Of a stretch of DNA of 64,000 nucleotides, positions 7,993 through 16,100 are shown in pieces. Below the pieces are notes generated by a model that was not told the DNA's origin, ran no database searches, and saw only the letters and a program-made list of their open reading frames with translations. This DNA comes from Sandarakinorhabdus limnophila DSM 17366 (GTDB taxonomy: Bacteria; Pseudomonadota; Alphaproteobacteria; Sphingomonadales; Sphingomonadaceae). The number at the start of each line of letters is the position of its first letter. Within the stretch, counting starts at the first letter, position 1. A program made the translations under genes and the position numbers. The stretch is taken from contig NZ_ATVO01000005.1 in assembly GCF_000420765.1 (NCBI RefSeq), positions 186,001 to 250,000 on the forward strand. The letters are read 5' to 3'.

Positions 7993-8569
7993 CGTCGATG
8001 CCCTGCATGAATGGAAAAAAGGCACCGTCGCTCCACAGGCCGGGTGGCTCTGCGCCTTCGGCCAATGCCAGATCGGCCAGGCGATAGAAGGTGGCGCGGT
8101 TGACCAGCGCGAACAGCCCGCCGCGCACATGCAGATAGGGCCGCGGCGTGCCGTCGCCGCCAATCTGCACATCCAGCATGTTGTTCGGACCGGCCGCCAC
8201 CACATCTTCCGTGTTCAGGCGAAACAGGATGCGCCGGGCTTCCCCCTCGCCCTCCCAGTCGGCATCCACCGCGATGAACGGCGCGTCCTCCACATCAATG
8301 TCGAGCTTTTCCACCGGCGTCACCAGCACATGGCTGCCATCGGGTTCGCGGCGAAGGATCGAGGAAAACAGCTGCACAAGTTCCTTGCGGCCAATGGGAG
8401 AGCCCGCGTGGAACCAGGTGCCATCAGCGGCAATGCGCATGTCGCTGTGGCCACAATGGCTGGGGTGCCAATGTTCCACGGGCAGCCGCTTGCCGGCCCG
8501 CGACAGGGCGAGCAGTTCGGCAAAACGATCAGCAGGAGATTCGATGCTCACGCGCCCTAGATAGGGCAA
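7982..8569 (-). CDS. DUF1285-family protein
   Basis: 195 residues matching what I know of DUF1285: CGHSDMRIAADGTWFHAGSPIGRKELVQLFSSILRRE, then LVTPVEKLDIDVEDAPFIAV, and later RPYLHVRGGLFALVNRATFYRLAD. The motif of a conserved tryptophan next to an R-I-x-x-D-G-T-W-F-H core is characteristic. The biochemical role of the family is not established. It lies directly upstream of and overlaps the Nudix and cca genes, so it belongs to their operon; this neighbourhood is common in alphaproteobacteria. The start could also be the GTG at about 8551 (VSIESPADRF), since no clear ribosome-binding site decides. Confidence 0.8.
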   Translation of the reverse strand: MPYLGRVSIESPADRFAELLALSRAGKRLPVEHWHPSHCGHSDMRIAADGTWFHAGSPIGRKELVQLFSSILRREPDGSHVLVTPVEKLDIDVEDAPFIAVDADWEGEGEARRILFRLNTEDVVAAGPNNMLDVQIGGDGTPRPYLHVRGGLFALVNRATFYRLADLALAEGAEPPGLWSDGAFFPFMQGIDDAA

Positions 8570-8577
8570 GACGCCGT

Positions 8578-9105
8578 TCAGGCAACCTTGGCGGTGCGGG
8601 GCGGGTTGCCGCTGGCGGCTTCCACCCAGGCGATGCGCGGCAATCCCGTGGTGGGCCCACGCAGCAATAGCCGATCATGATCGACCGGGCCGGGCAGTTC
8701 CCAGTGCCGCGTCGCCGCCGCCGAAAAGCCGAAGCGGCCATAGAAGGGCGCATCGCCGATCAGCAGCACCGGCGGACTGTCGGCCGCATCGAGCGCGGCC
8801 AGGCTGGTGCGCATGAGGGTGGAGGCGATGCCCTGCCCTTCACGCGCTGCCGCCACCGCGACCGGCCCGAGCAGGATCATCGGCTGCCGCGCGCCGCCCA
8901 CGCTTTTCAAACGGATCGGCCAGCATTGCAGGCTGCCCACCAGCAAATCGCCGTCCATGGCCACGAATGAGAAATCACCCGGCACCTCGGCGCGATCCCG
9001 CAGGCGATAGGCGGTGCGGTTGCGGCGCGCCGGGCCGAACCGATCGTCGAGCAGGGAGTCGATGACAGGCTGGTGCCCGGGCGCCAGCGGAAGAATGGTG
9101 ATCAC
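8578..9105 (-). CDS. GNAT-family N-acetyltransferase (YhbS-like)
   Basis: 175 residues from a GTG at 9105. Features of GNAT acyltransferases: FSFVAMDGDLLVGSLQCWPIRL (strands 2-4), LLGPVAVAAAREGQGIASTLMRTSL (the acetyl-CoA loop, here R-E-G-Q-G-I-A), and PVLLIGDAPFYGRFGFSAAA (the strand-loop-helix at the C-terminus). The FDGR/RFGF pattern and the opening LLDDRFGPARRNRTAYRLRD resemble YhbS. The open frame continues upstream to a TTG at 9189, but that adds 28 residues unlike the family, so I prefer 9105. The substrate is unknown. It sits upstream of DUF1285-nudix-cca with an 8-bp gap. Confidence 0.8.
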   Translation of the reverse strand: MITILPLAPGHQPVIDSLLDDRFGPARRNRTAYRLRDRAEVPGDFSFVAMDGDLLVGSLQCWPIRLKSVGGARQPMILLGPVAVAAAREGQGIASTLMRTSLAALDAADSPPVLLIGDAPFYGRFGFSAAATRHWELPGPVDHDRLLLRGPTTGLPRIAWVEAASGNPPRTAKVA

Positions 9106-9196
9106 AGGAACGACGGCTTTCTGCAAAACGGGGCGACAAACGCAAGCGGGCACTGCACCAGACGGCGCAGTGTCAGTTTCGTCGGCCAAGGCTCAA

Positions 9197-9217
9197 CAGA
9201 TGCATCATGTGCATCTG
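9197..9217. promoter_or_regulatory. 21-bp inverted repeat between divergent genes (candidate operator)
   Basis: CAGATGCA, a 5-nt centre (TCATG), then TGCATCTG: a perfect 8-bp inverted repeat with ATGCAT cores. It lies in the divergent region between the acetyltransferase and the haem lipoprotein, about 105 bp upstream of the latter. The size and spacing suit a dimeric regulator. No regulator gene is adjacent, and the promoters are not obvious, so the assignment is tentative. Confidence 0.4.
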
Positions 9218-9321
9218 CTTATCAGTGGCCGGGTGAATGCGCAATGAGCATTGGGGCTTGTGTCGGGTGAGCCCTTCAGGCAGTCCTAAGGCTCAGGGAC
9301 GGCCATCCTAGGGGATGAACC

Positions 9322-10554
9322 ATGCGCCGATCTGTGACAATTCCACTGTTTGCGAGCCTTGGTGCAAGCCTGTTGTTGGCAGCGTGCACGCCAAAGGATA
9401 GCCCGCTGGCCGAGACGCCGCCGCGCTTGAGCGGCGGCGAAGTGGCCGCCATTGGCCGTGCCGATCAGATCGCGTTGGGCGGCCACGGCGAATTCTTCGA
9501 TGCCGATATGCGCCGCATCGTGCTGACCGAAAACGCCCTGATCGCCATGCAGGATGATCTGATGCAACGGCTCGACACGCCGGCCGCAGCAGTTGACCCG
9601 CGAATTGCCAAGCTGCTGGCCAGCCAGCGTTTGAGCGCTGCCGAACGCTATTGGCTGCGCGGCGCTGCCATCAGAAGCCATCTGGCCAAGCGTGACGACA
9701 AAGACGGGCAGCGCCTGGCTCTCATCAACGATCTGCTGTTGCAGCGCAACGGCCGGTTCCGCGGACTGCTGTTGTCTGATGCCCGTCTGGCTCGGCTTCG
9801 CGAATTGCTTGGCCTGGCGGAGGTGCCGTTGATCGGCACCAATTACATGCTGCGGTGTCGCAGCGCCGATGTGCCGATCCCGCCAGACTTTGCCACCGGC
9901 GGCACGGACTGGAAGAATCAGGGCGCGCTGGTAACCAACCTGGTCAGCCCCGGCGAATATGCCGGTGTCTATACTTTTCACGATCCGCAAAAGCGCGGCG
10001 CCTGCGTGGCGCTGCTGCGCGGCAGTGGCGCACCGGGTAGCCTGACGGGCATCATCTGCCAAAGCGCCACCACCGGCGCGGCCTGTTTCTGGGACAATAA
10101 ATTGCGCAGCGCTGGCCCCGGTGCGACAGCCATCGGTTGGGCCAACATGACCGTGCGTATACGCGATCTGCAGGATGGAGACAGTTTGCGCGAAAACTGC
10201 ACCGGCTGTCACACGGGCAACAATGTCTATCTGGTGATGCCCGATGATCCGACCTGGGCCAAACTGCTGCGCCGCAACATGGTTGGCACCGATCATGGCA
10301 ATTTCACCCTGCGGGTGAAAGGCTCTACCGATGCCTCCAGCCCGGCCGGATCGGGCAGCACGTTTCGCTATGTGCCGATCAGCAGCCAGGCCGGCTGGAC
10401 CAACACGGTCAATCAGCCGGGCTGTGCCAACGGCTGCCATGAAGGCGCCAATCCCAACGTATCGGCATACTGGGACAGCGCGAGCCCTCGCCCGTCAATG
10501 CCGCCGGCCTGTGCCAGCGGCGGTGTGCACAACTGCTACGTCGATCCGTTCTGA
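9322..10554 (+). CDS. Lipoprotein with c-type haem motif, cytochrome-like, unknown function
   Basis: 410 residues. The N-terminus is a lipoprotein signal (hydrophobic run, then L-A-A-C with the acylated Cys at 22). There is a classical c-type haem attachment motif, C293-T-G-C296-H297, and near the C-terminus C368-A-N-G-C372-H373, which is a CxxxCH variant. Six further cysteines (179, 228, 246, 255, 397, 405) suggest disulphides. The N-terminal half is largely helical with no motif I recognise. It is likely a periplasm-facing, membrane-anchored cytochrome or a sensor of haem or redox. No respiratory genes adjoin except the convergent ATP synthase operon, whose atpF stop lies 4 bp away. I do not recognise a family. 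Confidence 0.75.
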   Translation: MRRSVTIPLFASLGASLLLAACTPKDSPLAETPPRLSGGEVAAIGRADQIALGGHGEFFDADMRRIVLTENALIAMQDDLMQRLDTPAAAVDPRIAKLLASQRLSAAERYWLRGAAIRSHLAKRDDKDGQRLALINDLLLQRNGRFRGLLLSDARLARLRELLGLAEVPLIGTNYMLRCRSADVPIPPDFATGGTDWKNQGALVTNLVSPGEYAGVYTFHDPQKRGACVALLRGSGAPGSLTGIICQSATTGAACFWDNKLRSAGPGATAIGWANMTVRIRDLQDGDSLRENCTGCHTGNNVYLVMPDDPTWAKLLRRNMVGTDHGNFTLRVKGSTDASSPAGSGSTFRYVPISSQAGWTNTVNQPGCANGCHEGANPNVSAYWDSASPRPSMPPACASGGVHNCYVDPF

Positions 10555-10558
10555 AGGA

Positions 10559-11116
10559 TCAGTGCAGGCGGCGGTCGAGGCCGGCGATGGCCTCGTCGGT
10601 CAGCCGGGTCTGCAGGTCCTTGTCGGCGCGGGCGGCGATGATCGCAGCGGCGGCCTTGGTCACCTGGGCGGCGACTTCCGCCTTCAATTCTGCCGTCGCG
10701 GTGCGTTCGGCAGCAGCGATGCGGCTGGCAGCGGCAGCGGTGCGGCGCGCGATGGCGTCGCTGGCGGCGGCTTCGCTGGCCTTCACCAGATCGGCGGCTT
10801 CGGTCTGCGCGCGCTGGCGGATGGCAGCAGCTTCCGATCCGGCGGCAGCCTTGGCGGCCTGCGCGTCGGCCAGCAGCTTTTCGGCTTCAGCGCGCAGGGT
10901 GGCGGCTTCGTCGAGCTGCTTCTTCACGCCGGCGATGCGGTCGTCCAGCGCCTTGGCGATCAGCGACGGTGCCTTGAACACCACCACGGCCAGCACGATG
11001 AAGATGGCAACGCCGGTATAAACCCAGCCTTCGGCGCCAACGCCGAGCAGCGTCGGTTCGGCGTGATGGCCGCCTTCAGCCTGGGTTTCAGCGGTGTGGA
11101 CCTGTTCTTCAGCCAT
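10559..11116 (-). CDS. atpF: ATP synthase F0 subunit b
   Basis: 185 residues, one of the two peripheral-stalk subunits of F1F0 ATP synthase. A short acidic N-terminus (AEEQVHTAETQAEGGHH) precedes a single membrane helix (GVAIFIVLAVVVFKA), after which nearly the whole protein is an Ala/Glu/Lys/Arg-rich coiled coil (KQLDEAATLRAEAEKLLADAQAAKAAAGSEAAAIRQRAQ) ending in RLTDEAIAGLDRRLH. Alphaproteobacteria carry two diverged b genes, b and b', which form a heterodimer; here b' is the adjacent upstream gene, 9 bp away. This is the last gene of the F0 operon atpI-B-E-F'-F. F1 genes are elsewhere, as in other alphaproteobacteria. Confidence 0.93.
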   Translation of the reverse strand: MAEEQVHTAETQAEGGHHAEPTLLGVGAEGWVYTGVAIFIVLAVVVFKAPSLIAKALDDRIAGVKKQLDEAATLRAEAEKLLADAQAAKAAAGSEAAAIRQRAQTEAADLVKASEAAASDAIARRTAAAASRIAAAERTATAELKAEVAAQVTKAAAAIIAARADKDLQTRLTDEAIAGLDRRLH

Positions 11117-11125
11117 GATCGATCC

Positions 11126-11602
11126 TCAGCGGGCCGCGATCGCTGCCGACACGTCGGCAGGGGTGATCTCGATGCCCACCAGCTTGGCAACGGCTTCGCT
11201 GGTCAGTTCGGCAACAGTGGTTTCGAGGCCAGCGCGGGCACTGCCCAGCGCCAGTTCCAGCGAGGCCGCAGCGGCTTCGGCATCGGCATCCAGACGGGCG
11301 CCGAGGGCCTTCAATTGGGCGTCGCTGGCCTTGGCCGCGGTTTCGCGGGCCTGGGCCACCGCCGCCTGGGCGGCATCGCGGGCCGCCTTCATGGCGGTTT
11401 CGTGATCAGCGCGCAGCGTATCAGCCGCGCCCTTGGCCGCTTCGGCCCGATCCAGATCGCCGCCGACCTGCGCTTCACGCGCATCGATCACCTTGCCCAC
11501 CTTGGGCAAAGTCGGCCGCACCACAGCGAAATAGAGCAGCGTGAAGATCACGCCGAACCAGAACAGCTGTGATACGAAACTGGCAGGATCAAATTGTGGC
11601 AC
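11126..11602 (-). CDS. atpF': ATP synthase F0 subunit b'
   Basis: 158 residues. The N-terminus MPQFDPASFVSQLFWFGVIFTLLYFAVVRPTLPKVGKVIDAR is the typical b' opening: a conserved F-x-x-Q-x-x-W-x-x-x-x-F membrane helix, then a coiled-coil stalk rich in Ala, Glu, Asp and Arg. Together with b it forms the stator that holds the F1 head. It lies between atpE and atpF, separated from atpE by 70 bp containing a strong hairpin, consistent with different amounts of c and b/b' being made. The symbol atpG or atpX is also used for this gene. Confidence 0.92.
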   Translation of the reverse strand: MPQFDPASFVSQLFWFGVIFTLLYFAVVRPTLPKVGKVIDAREAQVGGDLDRAEAAKGAADTLRADHETAMKAARDAAQAAVAQARETAAKASDAQLKALGARLDADAEAAAASLELALGSARAGLETTVAELTSEAVAKLVGIEITPADVSAAIAAR

Positions 11603-11635
11603 GGATCATCCCCGGCTTTTCAGCGGTTAAAGGCT

Positions 11636-11662
11636 GGCGCCCGGTGGTTACCACCGAGCGCC
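11636..11662 (-). other. Strong intercistronic hairpin between atpE and atpF'
   Basis: On the coding strand the RNA can fold as GGCGC, one bulged base, CGGTGG, a TAA loop, CCACCG, one bulged base, GCGCC: 11 paired bases with single mismatches and a 3-nt loop. The stem starts 10 bp after the atpE stop. No U-run follows, so it is better read as an RNA-stability or partial-attenuation element than as a terminator. It fits the need for about ten times more c subunit than b and b'. Confidence 0.65.
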
Positions 11663-11672
11663 AGAGCCGAAA

Positions 11673-11900
11673 TCAACCGAACGCCAGCGCCAGCGCGACA
11701 ACGGCGGCGATCAGGCCCAGAGCTTCGGTCACGGCGAAGCCGAAGATCAGGCGGGCGCCGAGCTTGTCGGCAGCGGCCGGATTGCGCAGCGCGCCCTGCA
11801 GGAACATCCCGAAGATCAGGCCGACGCCGATGGCGGCGAAACCAGCACCCATGGCGGCCAGGCCGGCGCCGATCAGCTTGTAAGCAGCAACAGTTTCCAT
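11673..11900 (-). CDS. atpE: ATP synthase F0 subunit c
   Basis: 75 residues forming a two-helix hairpin. Helix 1 has the Gly-rich packing motif (GAGLAAMGAGFAAIGVG), the polar loop is ALRNPAA, and helix 2 carries the proton-binding carboxylate Glu59 in FAVTEALGLIAAVVALALAFG. The loop R-N-P is the usual contact for the gamma and epsilon subunits. The ion-binding site lacks the extra polar ligands (such as Q/ES) of sodium-type rotors, so this is a proton type. It is the third gene of the operon, 36 bp after atpB. A hairpin downstream probably increases its share of the message. Confidence 0.97.
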   Translation of the reverse strand: METVAAYKLIGAGLAAMGAGFAAIGVGLIFGMFLQGALRNPAAADKLGARLIFGFAVTEALGLIAAVVALALAFG

Positions 11901-11936
11901 TGTTCGTCCTCTACGGTGATCTAGTGGTTGAATTGA

Positions 11937-12677
11937 TTAGTGAAGATTGACGGCGTCGTTGAGATAGATGCTGGCCAGCAGCGCGAACACATAGGCCTGC
12001 ACGACGGCGATCAGCAGTTCCAGCGCGGTGAGCGCGACGTTGACGCCCAGCGGGATGATGCCCAGCCCGATGTTGACCGCACCCAGCGACACCACGAAGC
12101 CGCCAAACACCTTCATCAGCACGTGGCCGGCGGTCATGTTGGCGAACAACCGGATGGCGAGCGTGAACGGTCGCGACAGGAACGACAGGAATTCGATCGC
12201 AGCTACCAGCGGCGCCACGAACAGCGGCGTGCCTTCCGGCAGGAACAGCGAGAAGAAATGCAGGCCGTGGCGGGCAAAGCCGACGATCACCACCAGAATG
12301 AAGACGATCATGGCCAGACCGAAGGTGACGGCGATGTGGCTGGTGGGCGTGAAGCTGTGCACGAATGGCACCATGCCGATGAGATTGCACGACAGCACGA
12401 AGATGAAGACAGCAAAGATCAGGGGAGCGTAGCGCAGGCCATCCTTGCCGACATTTTCGCGCAGCATGTCGCGAATGAAATCATAAAGCAGTTCGACGGC
12501 GGCCTGCATCCGGCCCGGCACCAGCTGCGGGCGGGCGGTGCCGATGAACAGGAAGGCCGAAACCGCCAGCAGCGTGATCAGCATCCACAGCGAGCTGTTC
12601 GTGAACGACAGATCGAAGCCGCCCGCGTTCAGCGGGACGATGGTTTCGATCTTGAACTGCTCCATCGGGTTGGCCAC
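11937..12677 (-). CDS. atpB: ATP synthase F0 subunit a
   Basis: 246 residues, polytopic (about five to six membrane helices). The essential arginine is in FTLAIRLFANMTAGH at Arg176, which faces the c-ring carboxylate. Other family signatures are MLRENVGKDGLRYAPLIFAVFIFVLSCNLIGMVP and ALELLIAVVQAYVFALLASIYLNDA. The start MANPMEQFKIETIVPL follows the usual alphaproteobacterial form. It lies 6 bp after the AtpI-like gene and is followed by atpE. The whole set is F0 only. Confidence 0.97.
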   Translation of the reverse strand: MANPMEQFKIETIVPLNAGGFDLSFTNSSLWMLITLLAVSAFLFIGTARPQLVPGRMQAAVELLYDFIRDMLRENVGKDGLRYAPLIFAVFIFVLSCNLIGMVPFVHSFTPTSHIAVTFGLAMIVFILVVIVGFARHGLHFFSLFLPEGTPLFVAPLVAAIEFLSFLSRPFTLAIRLFANMTAGHVLMKVFGGFVVSLGAVNIGLGIIPLGVNVALTALELLIAVVQAYVFALLASIYLNDAVNLH

Positions 12678-12683
12678 GGCCGT

Positions 12684-12986
12684 TTATTCCTCGTCCCGTT
12701 TGGCGGACTCTTGGTCCATCCGCTTCTGCCGGCGCAGCGACTGGGTAAGACCCGTCACAAACCCCAGCAACAACATCGTGATCAGACCCCAGGGGCCGGT
12801 TCCGGCCTGCCGGTCGATGAACCAGCCGATGAAACCGCCGGCCAGCATGGCGCCGATGAATTCCGACGCCGCCTGCCAGCCCTGATTTTCCTGCAGCTTG
12901 GCGCCATCCTTCCGGCTCGGTTCCGCCGCCCGGGCCGCAGCAATGCGGCGCGCGAGGCTATCCTCGTCGGTGGGCGGTTTGGCCAA
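12684..12986 (-). CDS. atpI: AtpI/AtpZ-like ATP synthase accessory protein
   Basis: About 100 residues from the TTG at 12986 (LAKPPTDEDSLARRIAAARAAEPSRKDG). The body is ENQGWQAASEFIGAMLAGGFIGWFIDRQAGTGPWGLITMLLLGFVTGLTQSLRR: two membrane helices separated by a short charged loop, then a basic C-terminus. This is the AtpI/AtpZ family that heads F0 operons, implicated in c-ring assembly or Mg2+/Ca2+ transport. The open frame runs to 13121, but the upstream part has no family resemblance and would cover the promoter. The exact start is therefore uncertain. Confidence 0.82.
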   Translation of the reverse strand: MAKPPTDEDSLARRIAAARAAEPSRKDGAKLQENQGWQAASEFIGAMLAGGFIGWFIDRQAGTGPWGLITMLLLGFVTGLTQSLRRQKRMDQESAKRDEE

Positions 12987-13065
12987 GGCGCAAATCCCTG
13001 TGATCCTACTGCCTGCCGCATATGACAGACGGCCCCGCCAGCGATGCCGGCAAGACTTGGCGCGC

Positions 13066-13094
13066 GTCCTAGATGCGGGGGGTGGGCATGTCAA
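13066..13094 (-). promoter_or_regulatory. Candidate promoter of the F0 ATP synthase operon
   Basis: On the minus strand a perfect TTGACA lies at 13094-13089, with a 17-bp spacer and TAGGAC at 13071-13066. The -35 element is consensus and the -10 is weak. It is about 80 bp upstream of the chosen AtpI start. Upstream lie short TTGTGC and TTGGTGC repeats around 13100-13138 that may be regulatory, but they are too loose to assign. Confidence 0.4.
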
Positions 13095-13139
13095 CCGTTG
13101 TGCAGTGCAACCTTGGTGCAATTGCGAGCGTTGTGACGG

Positions 13140-16100
13140 TTACGCCATGGCCACCAGTCTCTCGGCGGTCTGCAGGTCAACGCTCACCAGCTGACTCACG
13201 CCGGGTTCGCCCATGGTGACGCCGAACAGGCGATGCATGCGGCTCATCGAAACGGCGTTGTGGGTGACGATCAGGAAACGGGTGGCTGTCTCAGCCGCCA
13301 TCCGGTCGAGCAGGTCGCAGAAACGTTCCACGTTGGCGTCATCCAAGGGCGCATCGACTTCGTCGAGCACGCAGATCGGCGCCGGATTGGAGAGGAACAA
13401 GGCGAAGATCAGCGCCGTCGCCGTCAGCGCCTGCTCGCCGCCGGAAAGCAGCGTGAGCGACTGCAGCTTCTTGCCCGGCGGCTGCGCCATGATTTCGAGG
13501 CCGGCTTCGAGCGGATCATCGGATTCGATCAGCGCCAATTGCGCCTCGCCGCCGCCGAACAGATCGGAAAACAGCGTGCGGAAATGGCCATCAACAGCGG
13601 TGAACGCTGCCTGCAGCCGCTGTCGGCCTTCGCGGTTGAGGCTGCCGATGGAGCCGCGCAGGCGGGCGATCGCTGTATCAAGCTCGGCCTTTTCCGATGC
13701 GGTGAGCAGGGCCTGTTCTTCCAATTCCTTCAGCTCGATATCGGCCCGCAGATTGACCGGGCCCAGCCGATCGCGTTCGGCGGTGAGCGCATCGAGGGAT
13801 TCGGCCAGCGCGGCCGGATCGCCGGGTTCGATGCCGAAGCCGAAACGGCCAGGCAACAGGGGCGGCGGACATTGGAACCGCTCCCCGCACAGGCGTTCCA
13901 GATCGAGCCGGGCGGCATCCTGATGCTCGGCTTCGGCGCGGGCGGTGGCGCGCAGCTCGCGGGCTTCGCCGACATCCGCGTCAGCAGCGCGAGCGCGGGC
14001 GGAGACGGCGTTCAGGGCAGATTCGGCCGCAGCCAGCCGATCGGCAGCAGCAGCGCGGGCGGCGTCTGCCGTTTGCGTGGTGGACGCCAGGCCAGCCAGG
14101 TCGGCGGCAATGGCGCGGGTGCGAGCGGCAAGGCCGGCGCGTTCGTCCTCGGCGGCTTCGCGGCGGTTGGCGAGTTCACTGCGCTGGCCGGCACTGGCTG
14201 CGATACGGCGCTGCCAATCACCCTGTTCCGCCTGAATCGCGGCGCGACGGCGGGCGGCGGAGTCGGCATCGCGGCCGGCCGTGTCCACGGCGGCGCGCGC
14301 GGTGGCCAGCGCGGTGCGGGCGGTGTCATTGCCGGTTCGGGCAGCGGCCAGCGCCGCTGACAGGCCGGCGAGTGCATCGGCCGCCGGCACGGCCGCGCGC
14401 GCCGTTTCGGCTTCGGCCACCAGCCGCGCTCGGTCGGCCTCGGCCTGGGCGGCGGAAGTCTTCAGGCTGGATTCCTCGCCGGCGGCGCGGGCCGCCGCGG
14501 TTTCGGCTTGCGCCAGCCGGCCGCGCGCTTCCGTCAGCAGCCGCGCCGCCGCGTCGCGGGCCTGACGGGCGGCGCGCTCGGCCGCAGCAATGGCGGCGGC
14601 AGCGGCTTCAGCGTCGCGCAATGTTGCGCTCGCTTTTTCAACGGTGCCGGCAGCGGCCTGGCGCTCGGCCTCCAGTTCGGCGGCGCGGCGACGCGCGCGC
14701 AGGCGTGCGGCGGCGGCATCGGTGCGGCCACCGGCATCCACCAACCCGTCCCAACGCCACAATTTGCCGTCGCGGCTCACCAGCCGCTGTCCGGGCTTCA
14801 AGGTGGTCAGCAACTGGGCATCGGGCGCGGTATCGACAACGCCGGTCTGCGCCAGCCGGCGCGCCAGCTCGGGCGGCGCCTGCACCTGGCCCGCCAACGG
14901 CACGACGCCCGCCGGCAATGCCGGATCGTCAGCCGCCACACTGCCGGCAAAGCGGCGCGGCGCGGTGGAGCTGGCAGGACCAGCCTCCATGTCTTCGCCC
15001 AGCGCGGCGGCCAGCGCAGCTTCATAGCCGGCAGCAACGACCAGTTGATCGGCAATACGCGGGGCCCCATTTTTCCCGGCGCCCTGATCAGCCGCCAGCC
15101 GGCGCGCCAGCGCCTGGGCTTCGGCCTCCAGGCTGGCCAGCGTGGCGCGGGCGGCGGCCAACGCGGCGGCGGCTCCGCTGCGCGCGGCTTCTGAGGCGGG
15201 GCGGGCCGCTTCTGCTTCGGCAACGCCGGTTTCGCCGGCAGCAACATCAGTCTGCGCCTTGGCCACGGCCGCGCGGAACGGTTCCAGATCCGGCGCCGGG
15301 GCCAGCCGTGCCAGCCGTTCGGCCAGGCTCTTTGCTTCGGCCTCGGCCCGGGCCGCGCGGGCGGTGGCGGCCGCGGCGGCGTCACTGGCGGCGCGGGCAG
15401 CCGCTGCAGCAGCAGCGTGAGCCGCCATCGCATCAGACAGGGCGGTTTCGCCGGCCAGTGCTGCGGCTTGCGCCAGCGTCAGCCGTTCGGCCAGCGCCGG
15501 ACGCTCTGCCGCCAGCGCCGCCAGGCGTTCGGCCAGTGCGGCGTATTCAGCAGCGAGTCGCTCACCTGCGGCGGCGGCATCATCGGCAAGGGCGGTTTCG
15601 CGCGCCGCGTCGCGGTCGATACTGGCGATGCTGGCGGCCAGTGCGGCATCGCGGCGGGCCAGTTCCTGCGCTTCGGCGTCCAGCAAGGCGCGGCGCTGGC
15701 GCAGGGCCTGGGCGGCGGCTGCCGCTTCCGCTTCAGACTGGCGCAGCGCCGGCAGCGCGGCATTGGCATCGGCGGCTTCGGCCGTTAGCCCAGCTGCCAG
15801 CCGTGTGCGTTCGGCGGCCAGCGTTTCGGCGGCCACGGCGGCCTTGCGGGCGCGTTCGCTCAGCGCCACGGCGGTGTGCCAGCGGGCATGGATCAGCGCG
15901 GCCTCGCCATGACGGATCCGGTCAGACAGGCTGCGGTACCGTTCGGCAGACTTGGCTTGCCGGCGCAGCGTATTGGCCTGCGTCTCCAGGCCCCTGATGA
16001 CATCGTCCAGCCGCGTCACATTGGCTTCAGCGGCGCGCAGGCGAATCTCGGCCTCGCGCCGGCGCACGGCAAGCCCAGCGATGCCGGCGGCTTCTTCCAG

